Of a stretch of DNA of 5,688 nt, positions 5,588 to 5,688 are shown piece after piece. The DNA comes from Hadesarchaea archaeon. Its GTDB lineage: Archaea; Hadarchaeota; Hadarchaeia; Hadarchaeales; Hadarchaeaceae. Location: contig JAUWYN010000048.1 of the NCBI GenBank assembly GCA_030615805.1, positions 1-5,688 of the forward strand, written 5' to 3'. Made by a program: the position numbers and the translations under genes. The notes beneath the pieces are model-generated. The model saw only the letters and a list, made by a program, of their open reading frames with translations. It did not search any database and was not told the DNA's origin. Position 1 is the first letter of the stretch, and every line of letters begins with the position of its first letter.

Positions 5588-5688
5588 GCAGCCTCGTAGA
5601 TTGCCCTCAATGCAATGATCATCGCCGCCGCGCCCATGAATACCGTTAAGGTCGCTGCTAGCCGAATGAGTTCCGTTGGTATGGTCAC
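5575..5688 (-). CDS. Small membrane protein, C-terminal part or whole (hypothetical)
   Basis: The - strand is open from the right edge to a TAA at 5575-5577. The 37 visible codons start with GTG exactly at the edge and read V-TIPTELIRLAATLTV, then FMGAAAMIIALRAIYEAAKSR. Residues from about 10 to 27 form one hydrophobic, Ala/Ile/Leu-rich span flanked by R9 and R28, followed by a short polar end. The edge GTG could be the start, making a 37-residue single-span protein, or an internal Val of a longer one; no upstream ribosome site can be seen. Support comes from the well-formed terminator directly at its stop. I do not recognise a family and infer only membrane association. It converges on the antiporter gene. 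Confidence 0.6.
   Translation of the reverse strand: MTIPTELIRLAATLTVFMGAAAMIIALRAIYEAAKSR

Noticed and set aside
1..5688. tRNA genes, CRISPR arrays, insertion sequences or phage genes
   Set aside because: No T-loop signature, no regularly spaced repeats, no transposase or integrase motifs were seen on either strand.

Overview
The window looks archaeal. Every protein I recognise belongs to a family found in Archaea, and two (a UPF0282 metallo-beta-lactamase-fold protein and a PAC2-type proteasome assembly chaperone) are typical of that domain. The gene starts sit 25-40 bases downstream of BRE/TATA-like boxes rather than bacterial -35/-10 elements. Base composition is moderately GC-rich with frequent AGG arginine codons, which would fit a thermophile. 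I cannot name the lineage from sequence alone.

Layout. At the left edge is the C-terminal part of an arginyl-tRNA synthetase gene (argS, + strand, cut by the window edge). It meets the UPF0282 gene (- strand) tail to tail, with the two stop codons touching. A compact 59-base divergent spacer with one TATA-like box then separates UPF0282 from a rightward PAC2-family gene (start placed at 2051). A 162-base gap follows. It holds a second acttaaat-type box and, on the - strand, a short hydrophobic reading frame that looks like a small membrane protein only if one base is skipped. Next on the + strand come an M29-family metallo-aminopeptidase (2948-4087) and, after a 118-base spacer with its own TATA box and ribosome binding site, a CPA2-type cation:proton antiporter (4206-5438). 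The right end holds a 136-base spacer and the 3' end of a small membrane-protein gene on the - strand, followed by a clear hairpin plus T-run terminator.

The genes do not form one obvious system. argS (translation), PAC2 (proteasome assembly) and M29 aminopeptidase (end stage of peptide breakdown) could loosely be called protein turnover, but each gene appears to have its own promoter, so this is a neighbourhood and not an operon. I found no CRISPR array, rRNA, tRNA, insertion sequence or phage gene.

The points most worth a second look are: an Asp-Asn pair in the antiporter where homologues carry Asp-Asp, Asn-Asp or Gln-Asp; the probably bidirectional TATA boxes; the frameshifted micro-ORF; the M29 active-site variation; and the terminator that contains a stop codon in its loop. 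I see no convincing evidence for a wholly new biological system.
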